Below, in pieces: positions 31,757-42,575 of a stretch of DNA of 64,000 nt. The DNA is from Poecilobothrus nobilitatus. Its lineage: Eukaryota > Arthropoda > Insecta > Diptera > Dolichopodidae. The stretch lies in the NCBI GenBank assembly GCA_947095535.1, contig OX352772.1, forward strand, positions 272,953,940 to 273,017,939, in the 5' to 3' direction. A model generated the notes under the pieces. The model searched no databases. It was not told where the DNA came from and saw only the letters and a list, made by a program, of their open reading frames with translations. How positions within the stretch are numbered: position 1 is the stretch's first letter; each line of letters begins with the position of its first letter. The position numbers were made by a program, and so were the translations under genes.

Positions 31757-32161
31757 ATGAACGCTTTAGAAATAACTAGTGTTTTAAAATGTAACAAATA
31801 TTTTAAGGGAGTTTTTGCTATAGACAAAATTCCAAAAAAAATAGATAAACCAACTATTTTAATTGTAAACATTGACAAGATAAAAGATCCGGGAACACAT
31901 TGATTTGCCTTTTATATTTCAAAGCATGGTTGCACAGAATATTGTGATTCGTATGGTGGAGTTCCAGATAAACCGGAAATTTTGAAATATTTCAAAAATC
32001 AGTGTGTAGTTTTTAATGATAGGCAGATACAGTGTGTTCTTTCATATATATGTAGGCAATACTGTTGCGTTTATGACTGGTGTAGATGTTTTGGTTTAAG
32101 TATGAAAACTTTTTTGAATGAATTTTTCAAAGATAATAGGAAACGGCAATCTGATTATTAA
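31757..32161 (+). pseudogene. Polinton cysteine protease (adenain-like)
   Basis: 134 codons from MNALEITSVLKCNKYFKGVF, with one in-frame TGA at 31901-31903 directly after GTH, where the family has a Trp. Catalytic landmarks: His in DPGTH, the acidic residue in YCDSYGG, and Gln/Cys region in QIQCVLSYICRQYCC (the family pattern is CGxYC; here Gly is Arg). Adenain-type proteases mature virion proteins in adenoviruses and are proposed to do so in Polintons. Size fits a full-length gene. The TGA and the G-to-R change suggest loss of function. Confidence 0.88.
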
Positions 32162-32464
32162 TATGTTTTACAACTTATTTGGAAATTTAAATTTTTCACA
32201 ATCTTGTGTTACCTTAGCAATATAATTAATATTAAAAAGCTTTAGTTAAAACGTAGTTGATACAGAATATGTTGTAGCGACTTGCATTTTTCATCGTATT
32301 TGGAAAAATACTATTTATACTATACCAGCTATTTTAAAATATGATTGGGGTAAGTTCCATCACCAATTTTATGAAAGGTACTCGAAACAATCAATAAGGA
32401 ATACAAAATTATGTTTACTATATGGGTTAAGCGGATATCTTAGTATTAACAAGTAGGAAGCTCA
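32162..32464 (+). other. Insert between protease and the last small gene
   Basis: Flanked by near-identical TATGTTTTACAACTTA (32161-32176) and CATATTTTACAACTTA (32466-32481), which suggests a ~305-bp insertion or duplication within the start of the next gene. A frame reads EYVVATCIFHRIWKNTIYTI and YDWGKFHHQFYERYSKQS; not recognised. Confidence 0.45.
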
Positions 32465-32699
32465 CATATTTTACAACTTAATTGATTTTCTTCAAGCTGT
32501 ACACAATAAAAATGCTGAATCAAATGTACGGGAATATGTTATTAAATATATCAAACGTGTCAAGAAAACATGTTATGAAAATGAAGAAATATTCATTCCA
32601 ATACAACGTTATAGCGTTCAATGCAATTTGTTTTTTGAAATACCTGTACTACTAGAGAATGAAGTTTGTAATATTTTAGTCAAGAACAACAATAAATGA
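32465..32699 (+). pseudogene. Small Polinton protein, copy 2
   Basis: Reads FYNLIDFLQAVHNKNAESNV, IKYIKRVKKTCYENEEIFIP and QCNLFFEIPVLLENEVCNIL to a stop at 32697-32699. Homologue of 20420-20677. About 75 codons without an internal stop, but its natural start may be at 32161, on the other side of the 305-bp insert. Unknown function. Confidence 0.55.
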
Positions 32700-32749
32700 A
32701 AAATCTGTAAAATTTATTTTTTTTTGTTTTTATTTTTTTTAAAACGTAA

Positions 32750-33793
32750 ACTCTTAAAAAACCAAGAAATGATCGTGAATGCTTCTTTTCAGTTGAAGAA
32801 TATTAGGAAGATATTTTTAATTATTTCCGTGAAGTTGAAAAACGAAGCAGACCAAAACCAAGTTATATGAAACGCCAACCAGATATTAATTATTCAATGC
32901 GTACCATTTTTGTAGATTGGTTAGTTCAAGTATCTAAAGAATATAAATTACATACAGAAACATTATTTTTGGCTTTATCATACATTGATCGTTTTTTAAG
33001 TTGCATGTATGTTGTTACAGCCAAATTACAGTTACTTGGAACTGCAGCAATGTTTATTGCCGCCAAATATGAAGAAATTTATCCACCAGATGTTGTGAAT
33101 TCGTTTTATTAACTGATGATACATATACGAAAACGCAAGTTTTACGTATGGAACAAATTTTATTTAAAATTTTAGGGTTCGATCTATGTGCTCTAACAAG
33201 TTATTTCTTCATTAATACTTATGCTGTTTTATATATTTAGTATGACAGATAAAGTTAAATTTTTGGCTACATAATTATCTGAATTAGCTTTATTAGAAGC
33301 TGATCCTTATTTGAAATACCTCCCTTCACAAATTTCATCTGCTTCTGTTGCATTAGCCAGATTCATTTTGGACTTGCCTATGTGGGATAGCGAATTGAAA
33401 AAAATTACAAGCTACAATTTGATGGATTTTTGAAATTATTGTAAATCTATTGTGTAGTCATAATACAACAAAAACAGTATAACAACAGGCTATTCAGGAA
33501 AGATATATATTACCTAAAAATTTTGAAGAAGCCAAACTTGAACCAGTTGATATAAATGCAAATAATATTGATGAAATATTAATAGAACAATTAGAATTAA
33601 TAAAGAATAATTAAAGCTTTCGTAAAGAATTGAATACAGAAAATGTATGTAGTACAAATTCGAAGAATGAAAGTGTTAGAAAAATGATTTCATAGTTAAA
33701 TTTTTAAATTACATACAATATACTTCTAGTATTTGAAGTATTTGTTAGTATTTGTAATAAACAATTAACGTATAAAATTTAAAAAAAAAAAAA
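32750..33793 (+). pseudogene. CycA: Processed pseudogene of cyclin A
   Basis: The sequence covers the cyclin A box without introns: CFFSVEEY (32780), [71 protein letters not shown] (to 33097), then after a frameshift DDTYTKTQVLRMEQILFKIL, INTYAVL, and LSELALLEADPYLKYLPSQI ... SASVALARFIL. MRAILVDWLVE, KFEEIYPP and the second cyclin fold (LSELALLE.DPYL...S) are cyclin A hallmarks. Stops and frameshifts are frequent in the second half. A poly(A) tract at 33781-33793 follows AATAAA (33756-33761) by 20 bases, so this is a LINE-mediated mRNA retrocopy inserted into the Polinton. The functional gene controls S and G2/M phases through CDK1/2; this copy cannot. Confidence 0.95.
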
Positions 33794-34099
33794 TTAAGAA
33801 CAAGTTCATTGTTTTGCTTTAGGGCTTAAGCATTGACATTTTCTACTTATATTTTTTAGTACATTCTATTTTGAAAATAATTTCTTTTTACTTTTCAAAC
33901 GAAAAATACGAAATGTATTAGCTAACATACACATAAATATAATTACACATACATAATTTCCTTTTAATTTAATATATATTTGCATTGTTTGATTGTTTTA
34001 TTATTACTTTGGTATTGTGTTTGTAACCACCAAAAGAAAGCGAGTTAGATATGGACATGTATATATATTCTGAATCAAGATCACCTCCTGATTCGATTT
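33794..34099. other. Spacer between retrocopy and satellite
   Basis: AT-rich, no gene. From about 34010 it grades into the repeat family with AAAGAAAGCGAGTTAGATAT and the GTCCGTCCATCCG motif. Confidence 0.5.
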
Positions 34100-36520
34100 A
34101 ACGATGTCCGTCCATCCGTTCGCACGATAACTCAAAAACTAATAAAGCTATCTTGATGCAATTTATATAGTAGGTTACTAATTACGAAAGGAAGGCTAAG
34201 TTCGAATCTGGACAAAATCGGTTCATGGGTTCGGATTCTGGAAGCTTCCGAATGATTCCGGAGCAAACGAGATTATCTCCAAAACCAACAAAGATAGAAT
34301 CTTTAAATTTAGTACAATGATGTTCCTTCCCGTTCGTTTTATGTCTCTGAAATTTAAGTGGCGTTGGTCCATGGGTTTGGATTTTGGAAGCTTCCGAACG
34401 AGCACCAGAGCAAATGAGATTATCTCCAAAACCAATAAAGATATAACCTTCAAATTTGACAGAGTGGTGTTGTTTCATGTTTTATTTAAGTCTCTAAAAT
34501 TTGAGAGAATTTGGTCCATGGGTTCGGATTTTGGAAGCTTCCGAACGAGCCCCAGAGCAAACGAGATTATCTCCAAAACCAACTAAGATATAACCCTTAA
34601 ATTTGGCAGAGTGGTGTTCTTTCATGTTTTATTTAAGTCTCTGAAATTTGAGAAAATTTGGTTCATGGGTTCGGATCTCGGAAGCTTCCGCACGAGCCCC
34701 AGAGCAAACGAGTATATCTCCACAATCAACAAAGATAGAACCTTTATTTTTAGTACAAGAGTGTGCTGTTATGTTTCCTTTTCTATAAAATTGGGAACTG
34801 ACATTTGAAAGAATTTGAACCAGGGATTCGTATATTGGAAGCTTCCGAACGAGCTTCAGAGCAAACGAGATTATCTCCAAAACTAACAAAGATAGAACCT
34901 TTAAATTTTTTACAATGATGTTCCTTCCCGTTTGATTTATCTCTCTAAAATTTGAGAGAATTTGGTCCATGGGTTCGGATTTGGGAACTGACATTTGAAA
35001 GAATTTGAACCAGGGATTCGTATATTGGAAGCTTCCGAACGAGCCCCAGAGCAAACAAGATTATCTCCAAAACCAACTAAGATATAACCTTTAAATTTGG
35101 CAGAGTGGTGTTCTTTCATGTTTTATTTACGTCTCTGAAATTTGAGAGGATTTGGTTCGTGGGTTTCTTATCTTGGAAGTTTCCGAACGAGCGCCAGAGC
35201 AAACGAGTATATCTCCACAACCAACAAAGATAAAACCTTAATTTTTAGTACAAGAGTGTGCTGTTATGTTTCCTTTTCTATAAAATTCGAAACTGACATT
35301 TGAAAGAATTTGAACCATGGATTCGTATTTTGAACAAATGATATTATCTCCAACAGCAACAAAAATATAACCTTTACATTAGGCAGAATGGTGTTCCTTC
35401 ATGTTTGATTTATGTTTCTGAAATATGTGATGATTTGGTCCATGGGTTCGGATTTTGGAAGCTTCCGAACGAGCCCCAGAGCAAACGAGATTATCTCCAA
35501 AAACCAACTAAGATATAACCTTTAAATTTGGCAGAGTGGTGTTCTTTCATGTTTTATTTAAGTCTCTGAAATTTGAGAAGATTTGGTTCATGGGTTCGGA
35601 TCTTGGAAGCTTCCGAACGAGCCCCAGAGCAAACGAGTATATCTCCACAATCAACAAAGATAGAACCTTTATTTTTAGTACAAGAGTGTGCTGTTATGTT
35701 TCCTTTTGTATAAAATTGGAAATTGACATTTGAAAGAATTTGAACCATGGATTCGTATTTTGGAAGCTTCCGAACGAGCCCCAGAGCAAACGAGATTATT
35801 TCCAAAACCAACAAAGATAGAACCTTTAAATTTTTTACAATGATGTTCCTTCCCGTTTGATTTATCTCTCTGAAATTTAAAAGGATATGGTCCATGGGTT
35901 TGGATTTTGAAAGCTTCCGAACGAGCTGCAGAGCAAATAAGATTATCTCTAAAAACAACAAAGATCTAACCTTTAAATTTGGCAGAATGGTGTTCTTTCA
36001 TGTTTAATTTAGGTCTCCGAAATTTGAGAGGATTTGGTCCTTGGGTTCGGATTTTGGAAGCTTCCGAACGAGCCTCGGAGCAAATGATATTATCTCCAAA
36101 AGGAACAAATATATAACCTTTAAATTAGGCAGAATGGGGTTCCTTCATGTTTGATTTATGTTTCACAAATTTGTGAGGATTTGGTCCATGGGCTCAAATT
36201 TTGGAAGCTTCCGGACGAGCCCCAGAGCAAACGAGTATATCTCCATAACCAACAAAGATAGAACTTTTATTTTTAGTACAAAGGTGTTCTGTTATGTTTC
36301 CTTTTCTGTAAAATTGGAAACTGACATTTGAAAGAATTTGAACCATGGGTTCGTATTTTGGAAACTTCCGGACGAGCACAAGAGCACCGAGCATATCTCC
36401 AAAACCAGCAAAAGTAGAACCTTTAAATTTATTACAATGGTGTTCTGGCATGTTTTCTTTATGTTCCTGAGATGGATTCGATGAATTGAAGTGGCAATTC
36501 TAGTACCTGATACACACCTC
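34100..36520 (+). repeat. 147-bp tandem repeat array, about 15 copies
   Basis: Units contain TTCGGATTTTGGAAGCTTCC, GAACGAGCCCCAGAGCAAAC, GAGATTATCTCCAAAACCAA, AAAGATAGAACCTTTAAATT and TTCATGTTTTATTTAAGTCT. The TATCTCC anchor occurs near 34271, 34421, 34566, 34712, 34870, 35060, 35206, 35346, 35492, 35639, 35797, 35942, 36091, 36236 and 36389 (spacings mostly 140-158). The array starts with TGTCCGTCCATCCG...ATAACTCAAAAACTAATAAAG, the same lead-in found in the 1.5-kb repeats at 42582 and 52903. Reading frames through it repeat the same words and are not genes. Confidence 0.92.
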
Positions 36521-37059
36521 CCAAGGACTGACAATCTTCGAAATTAATAAAGATAGAAACTTAAATTTTTTTACAAAGGTGTCAAGCATATCCCAAGGGG
36601 ATGCCTCTTTTACGTCCCTGAAATTCAAGTTGAATAAGACAGAAAAGGGAAGAAGTTCAAGCAGCTGCCAAAAAAACTTATAGATTTTTAATTTAATTCG
36701 AATTATTCAGGTGTAGGGTATTAATAAGTCGGTTGCATCGACGTACTGTTACATTTACTTGTTTATGTTATGTAAAAGAATTAATTTCGAATTACTTTAT
36801 GTAGGTAAAACTAAATTTTAAAATGTATTAAATATATATAAAAAAAAAAAAAAAAAAAAAGCATAACTTCCTCTAGAAAAAAAAGACATTTTTTAAGGTT
36901 TGTTTTTTAGTTTTAAAGACGTTAATAAAAACAATATATCAATTTTTTAATTATACAATTATTTTTAAGAAATTCGCTTGTAGTTTGTATCAAAAGAAAA
37001 ATCATTTTTGATTATGCAATACTTATAGATACATATACTTTTATACAAATATTCTTATA
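36521..37059. other. Spacer with A tract
   Basis: Last degenerate satellite unit to about 36640, then AT-rich DNA. A run of 21 A (36840-36860) may be the tail of an unidentified retro-insertion. From 37040 the sequence becomes Polinton copy 2 again (ACAAATATTCTTATATG matches 20728). Confidence 0.5.
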
Positions 37060-37198
37060 TGTTACTTTAGGCTATAAATTATTTCTAAAAAACTCTGCAA
37101 AATAGTCAGAATCTCCTTCTTTGATATTTATTTCCCAAATTTGTTGCTCCTCTGTATCATCATCTAAGATACGATGAAATGAATTCTTCAGTTTCCAT
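37060..37198 (-). pseudogene. Small acidic Polinton protein, 3' half
   Basis: Matches 20745-20870 (TTCTAAAAAACTCTGCAAAATAGTC on the plus strand = C-terminus of the acidic protein). Small indels shift the frame. The 5' half is at 46153-46258 beyond the LINE. Confidence 0.85.
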
Positions 37199-37340
37199 TA
37201 ATTTCAAACCATTAACTAGTTAAGTAACCTGTCATTATAAAACAAAACTAGAGGTATATCTTCCAAAGTTGTCTCAGACGACTTAAAGGCATTCCGCAGT
37301 CATTGTAATAGTAATTATTACAATCACTTACAAGTTTCGA

Positions 37341-39228
37341 ATGATAATTATAATAAATTTTTTCGTGCCAGTAAATAATTTAAATAAGATCTCTACATCT
37401 TTTATAGATTCTTCAATTTTGATAAATTTATCAATATATTATCAAAATGTCAGAGGTCTTAGAACAAGTCAAGTCTTACTTAATTCAATAAATTTAAACT
37501 TCGACGTATTTGCATTAACTGAAGCTTAGCTAAATTCTTCTATTAACAATCTTGAGCTTTTCAATAGCTCATATTCTGTTTTTAGAAAAGATAGATATGC
37601 TGAATCTAATGTATCTAATAGTTACATTCCTAAAGGGGGAGCTGTATTGATTGCCGTCAAAAACTCTTTTGATGAAAATGAATTTCCTATTTCTAACGCA
37701 GACGGTTTTGAAATAATAGGTGCGAATATAAAATTTTCAAACAAAAATGTAAATATTGTTAACATATACATTCCACCTTCTTCGAATTTAAATATTTTGT
37801 ATTTTGTAATATTCGAATTTAAATATATATATTACTCTTTTAAATGTAATAGATTCGATTTGCTGTAATTCAGGTCCTAATGCTGAGTTAATTTTATGTG
37901 GAGATTTTAATCTCCCTAATATAACGTGGATTAATCATGACGAAGAATCTTTTTTGATTCCTGATTCTTCGATGAGTGAAACTGATTCGCAATTTATTGA
38001 TGGCTTAAATACCAACAATTTACAACAGGTTTCCTACCATCGTAATTTTAAAGATAAACAATTAGATTTAATATTTACCTCTGATTGGTATAATATGACT
38101 TTCTGTGACTCGATGTTATTACTTGTTGCGTTGGACCCTTATCACCCTTCAATAAGTTTTACCTATTGTTTAAATAATTCCGTAAATCTTGAAGCAGCAG
38201 ATTCTTATAGTTTTAATTTCAATAAAACCAACTTTTCCGGACTAATAAATTTCTTAAATACCTATAACTTCACGTCCATATTTAATAATATAGACCTAAA
38301 TCAAATGACAATTAGGTTTAATGAAATTATGTTCGAAGGTTTTACTCAATTCGTTGCTATTTCAAAAAGAAAGATCTTCCAAATCTGGCTCACCATAGTT
38401 CACAAAGAAGCTTAGATCTCTCAGAAATAAGAAAAACAAAGCCTGGCGTAAATATCTCAAATCAAAAGATATTAATGACTATAACAATTTTGTCATATTT
38501 TTTGATAATTTTAAAACGTCATCCGATATTCTTTACAACAATTACATTAACTAAATGGCAACTAAACTAAAATCTGATCCGAAAAATTTTTCGAAATTCA
38601 TAAATTCTAAACGTAATTGTGATGATTACCCTACATTTATGAATTTCAATTTTCTTTCAAGTAGTGATCCTTTAGTTATTTCGAAACATTTTCGTGAGTT
38701 TTTCAGCACTTCATATAGTGCTTCTTCCGTTTCGCCAAAAAAAAATTATTTCTCCTTATCGACAGTTGTCAAAAAACGTCTCTCAATGACATAAATATAA
38801 ATGAAGAAATAGTTTCCAAATATGTAAATAAACTCGGTGATAATACTTTTCCTGGCCCTGATGTTATACCGGAAATAATTCTAAGCAAGTGTTCTAAAAT
38901 TCTCACTACGCCTTTAACATTACTCTTCAAAAACACATAAAATTCCGGATTTTTCCCTGCTTTTTGGAAAATGTCTCATATCAGACCAATTCACAAAAAG
39001 AATGCTAAAAATGAAATTACTAACTATCGTGCAATAGCCAAATCATCTTATATTCCAAAATTATTTGAACTAATTATAACAGATTCAGTTTATATTCACT
39101 GTTCTAATCTGTTAATAGATAACCAACATGGGTTTGTAAAACAAAAATCTACTGTGACAAACCTAGTTGAAACAACGTCCCTTATCCTCAATAACATGGA
39201 AGAAGGTTTTTAAACAGATGTTCTAAGA
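37341..39228 (+). pseudogene. LINE 1 endonuclease and start of reverse transcriptase
   Basis: Endonuclease (APE type) pieces: YYQNVRGLRTSQVLLNSINL, FDVFALTEA (37520), GGAVLIAVKNSF, CGDFNLPNITWI (37900), NFKDKQLDLIFTS (38040), then the linker and RT N-terminus: ISKHFREFFSTSYSAS, LFENS-like region, MSHIRPIHKKNAKNEITNYR (38971) and NQHGFVKQKSTVTNLVETTS ending at NMEEGF near 39210. Many stops and shifts. The RT core with the catalytic FADD is missing from this LINE. Together with 45191-45961 it forms one element in the Jockey/CR1 style. Confidence 0.88.
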
Positions 39229-39550
39229 CACTATAAAGGAGTGAAAACGAGCACGATTCCTCTATGAGTGTGTTGGACTTTAACCCACTAAACACCACCT
39301 CCCTTTTTTGACCAAACAATAGGTTATACGACCTTTAGTACTACTGTGCTGCCTAGTCATAGGAAGTTGAGTTAAGGAATGAAAATGGATTTCAAATTGG
39401 CAGACATATTGTGAACAAAGTTGTAAATATTCACCTTGCACATTGTAAATGTAATCATCACCAATTCTGGGGAACACATGAGGTGCGAGATGGTTCGACA
39501 TTCGCGATGTTCGTACTACAAACAAATTTCCATAAGTCGAATTATGCCAA

Positions 39551-41260
39551 CTACATAGGGGTGGACAGCAGAGGCTCTCCTTGTTTTCTTTGGAATGCTT
39601 TGAGAGGAGGCATCAAACTTTTAATCTCGTTAGAGCAAGAACCCAACCCTATAAGGTATCTATAAAACAGGGTAAGTGTTCCTGTTGGGCGCAGTAGACC
39701 GAGTGGAGAGAGCGTAGAGATGACATTGGGATCATTTATTAGGCGAAATGCCCTATTTTGCACTTTATCGAGAAATCCCAATGCCGTTTTGGAGGCTCCT
39801 GTACAAATATGTGCGTTGTACTCCATTGTCGGTCTTATATATGTTTTATAGATATTTTGGAGATCAGAAGATGAAAAGAAGGCTTTACTACGATACAGGA
39901 AACCCATATACCTAGATGCATCTTTGGCTATACCAAAAATATGATTGAACCAACTTAATTTTTGATTTAGCTCCATGTCCAAGATGTTGAGCATCCCGTA
40001 AAACTTCCCCTTGAAAAGTTAAAGTTGGGATTGAAGTGTTTCATTTCCAAGAGACTAAACAGCACTGAGTTTTCTTAGAGTTCAAATCGCCTCTATTGAT
40101 CTTGCCTCAATTAAAAATTTTGTCCAAGTTGAGATTAAGCTCAAGCGAAGCAGGATATTTACTGTCGTTGCCTTCATAAGAAGCAACAAGCGTGCTGTCG
40201 TCTGCAAAACTATATATTGGATTGAAGGTTATACTTAAAAGATCGTTTATAAATATTAGGAAAAGTGTCGGAGAGAGAACAGATCCTTCAGGGACACCAG
40301 TATTAATTTTGAATTGGTCTGAAGGATAACTATCGACCAGGACACGAATCGAACGATTCGAAAGAAAATCTCCAATCCATTTTACAAATACACCACCAAG
40401 GCCCATTGCTTTGCATTTAGCAATTAAAGCATCATGCCAAAATCGGTCAAAAGCTTTAGAAATATCCAAAGCGACTACATCGGACTCCCCTGAATGATGG
40501 AGGCTGATGTTGAGCCTTTCACAGAGGCATGCCATGAGATCACCTGTTGACCGATGGGTTCGGAACCCATATTGATGATCATGAATTAATCCTTTCTTAT
40601 GTAGATATTTCAGAAGCTTTCTATTTATTAAATTTTCCATTATTTCGAGGAGGACCGAAGTGATAACAATAGGGCGGTAGTTTTAGGAATCGCTTTTTTC
40701 TCCCTTTTTGGGGATGGGATCTATGGCGCTGTCTTCCACTGGGTAGGATATCTACCCGAAGATAGAGATAAATGAAGAGATTGCGCAATGGTTTCACAAT
40801 AGTAGAAAAGGTATTTTTTAAAACTGTGGCAGCTTTAAAATTTTTAAGAACTGTACGAGTTCTGAAAGAAATTCTACCTAAGGAGCAGTTAACCTCGGGA
40901 AGAATGCATGGTCTTTGTGTTGCAGGGGCAATGTTGAATTGGAGGCGAAATTTTTCGCAAATAAATTTGCTTTTTCTTTGGGATCGGATACATTTCGTCA
41001 TTGTTATCAACTAAAGGCGGGAACGAAGAACCGCCACTTTTACCGTTAAGGCTCTTAGCAAAGGTCCAAAAGGATTTGCTATTTTTAGGAAAATGCAAAA
41101 GTTGTCTTCTCAACCGTCTGTTGTGCAAGAACTTTTGCTTGTTGATAAGTGTCCTACACCAGTTTCTAACCACGATATAGCTCGCCCTATTAGCTTCAGT
41201 CCTATCACTCTTGTAGATTTGAAAAGCTTCCCCCTTAAACCAAGGGGGGTGGCCTTTCAA
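39551..41260 (-). pseudogene. LINE 2 reverse transcriptase
   Basis: Linker WFKGEAFQIYKSDRTEANRA at 41260, a shift near 40900-41010, then QYGFRTHRSTGDLMACLCER, VVALDISKAFDRFWHDALIA (motif A), NTGVPEGSVLSPTLFLIFIN (motif B) and YSFADDSTLV (motif C, catalytic FADD) at 40640-40107. After another break the thumb part MELNQKLSWFNHIFGIAKDA ... YRSKAFFSSSDLQ ... PTMEYNAHIC runs 39994-39551. All catalytic motifs are readable; three frameshifts or small gaps prevent one continuous protein. Confidence 0.92.
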
Positions 41261-42204
41261 TACTTTTCATAGAGTGAGGTATGTAAGCTCTCATCCCTAT
41301 AAGAATTATTTCACTAATCGCATTGGTTGCAAAGTCAACATTTCTGTTGCTAAAACACAAAGACCAATCAAAAGCTTTAAAAAATTCATTTAAACCTTCC
41401 CAGTTAGCATTTCTATAACGCCATTCTATTTTTTTTGGGACAGGTCTTTGCCTGGTCTGAGTGCTAAGCTCGAAGCTAGTATTAATCAAGCATTGGTCGG
41501 AACAGCCAAGAGGACAGCTAACTGAGAACTTGTATTTCTTAGGATGTGTGGTCAGAAACAGGTCCAGGAGATGACCAACTTGGTCTACACAGTTGGGAAT
41601 TCTAGTGGGATTTTGGACAAGTTGAGTAAGATGGAATAATGAAGCGAAAAGCTCAACTTGTTTCCCAATTAAGTTTTGACTGGGAGAATTGTCATTGGAG
41701 TAGTGGAGCCAGTTTCTATTATGGATATTGAAATCACCAGCCACAACAATTTCAGATCGTGCATTTAATACCAAAATTTCATTAATCTGGTTGGTGAGAT
41801 TTTCAACCTCCGAAATAGACTCCAGTTCACTAGAGTTTGGAGACCTGTATAAGTAACATAAATGAATGACGTGCCTAGCAACAATAATTTTCATCCAAAT
41901 TGTAGTGGAACATTTGGTTGGAACACTTATATTTGTGGAGAACGCTGTAAGCGACATAATTTCTAACATAAAGATCGATCCCCCTATGTGGCACAAAATC
42001 AACCACCTGGGTCTCACATAATGCTAATATTGCTGGTTTTACTGAATTAAAATGGCCTTGGACAGCAAGAAAATTCGACTGCAGACCACGAACATTGTAA
42101 AAATTTACGCTAAAATTGGCAATGATTAATAGCAACAATGGGTTTGAAAATATATAAATAATATAATCAGAAAAAAAAAATAAATAAATAAACACGAAAA
42201 CCAA
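41235..42204 (-). pseudogene. LINE 2 APE endonuclease
   Basis: From 42204 the frame includes NFYNVRGLQSNFLAVQGHFN and ALCETQVVDF (Asn and Glu of the endonuclease active site), then a shift near 41900-42000, CYLYRSPNS, VVAGDFNIHNRNWL (Asp/Asn) and GHLLDLFLTTHP, LGCSDQCLINTSFE. The S-D-H triad has Gln in place of His (SDQC), which would damage the nuclease. Ends in the W..L..FF linker that precedes RT. Confidence 0.88.
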
Positions 42205-42240
42205 AAGATTTAAGTATTTAAAGAATTGGACAAACGAAGA

Positions 42241-42369
42241 GTAAATTAAAAAAATAATTTGATTTTAATATTGAGTGCAATGATCAATAAATAATCACTA
42301 ACTAGCACTTAATTACCAATTAATTAATATTAAAAGATAAACAATCAATATTAACAATAATAAAAAATA
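42241..42369. other. Short AT-rich joint between LINE 2 and SINE
   Basis: Simple TTAATATTAA-rich sequence without a recognisable feature. Confidence 0.4.
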
Positions 42370-42480
42370 TAATCATTGGTGCAGCGGTTGACGCACCGCT
42401 TCTCATTCATAAGGGAATGAGAGGTCTCGGGTTCGATTCCCCGCTGGGTACAATAATTATAATGTAAACAAAAAAAAAAT
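42370..42480 (+). mobile_element. tRNA-derived SINE with A tail
   Basis: A-box-like TGGTGCAGCGGTTGACGCAC (42377-42396) with a perfect D stem GTGC/GCAC, and B box GGGTTCGATTCC (42429-42440). Between them TCTCATTC (42401-42408) pairs with GAATGAGA (42415-42422) over a six-base loop, an overlong anticodon arm, so this is not a standard tRNA. The acceptor stem does not close. A run of A (42468-42479) follows. The head layout parallels the tRNA-like module of the array at 455-7830, including a palindrome where the anticodon arm should be. Confidence 0.7.
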
Positions 42481-42575
42481 TCATATATCGCAATATATAA
42501 ATACTTAATATATCACATAATATCTCGTACACCCCACATTGCTACCTGAAAACAGGGGTTATAGCTTCTATTTTT

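Larger units (their letters stand above)
39229..42240 (-). mobile_element. LINE 2 (Jockey-like), nested in LINE 1, minus strand
   Basis: A 3-kb non-LTR retrotransposon, 5'-truncated, with endonuclease and RT in one series of slightly broken frames and a 3' untranslated part at 39229-39550. Visibly more GC-rich than its surroundings and with only a few frameshifts, so it is the youngest LINE in the window. It entered LINE 1 just after 39228. Confidence 0.88.

Noticed and set aside
34182..36534. Several 60-140-residue frames in the satellite
   Set aside because: Same words repeat in all frames with period 147; no start context or protein-like composition.
42370..42453. Functional tRNA gene
   Set aside because: Anticodon arm is a long hairpin, acceptor stem does not pair, and an A tail follows; a SINE head explains it better.
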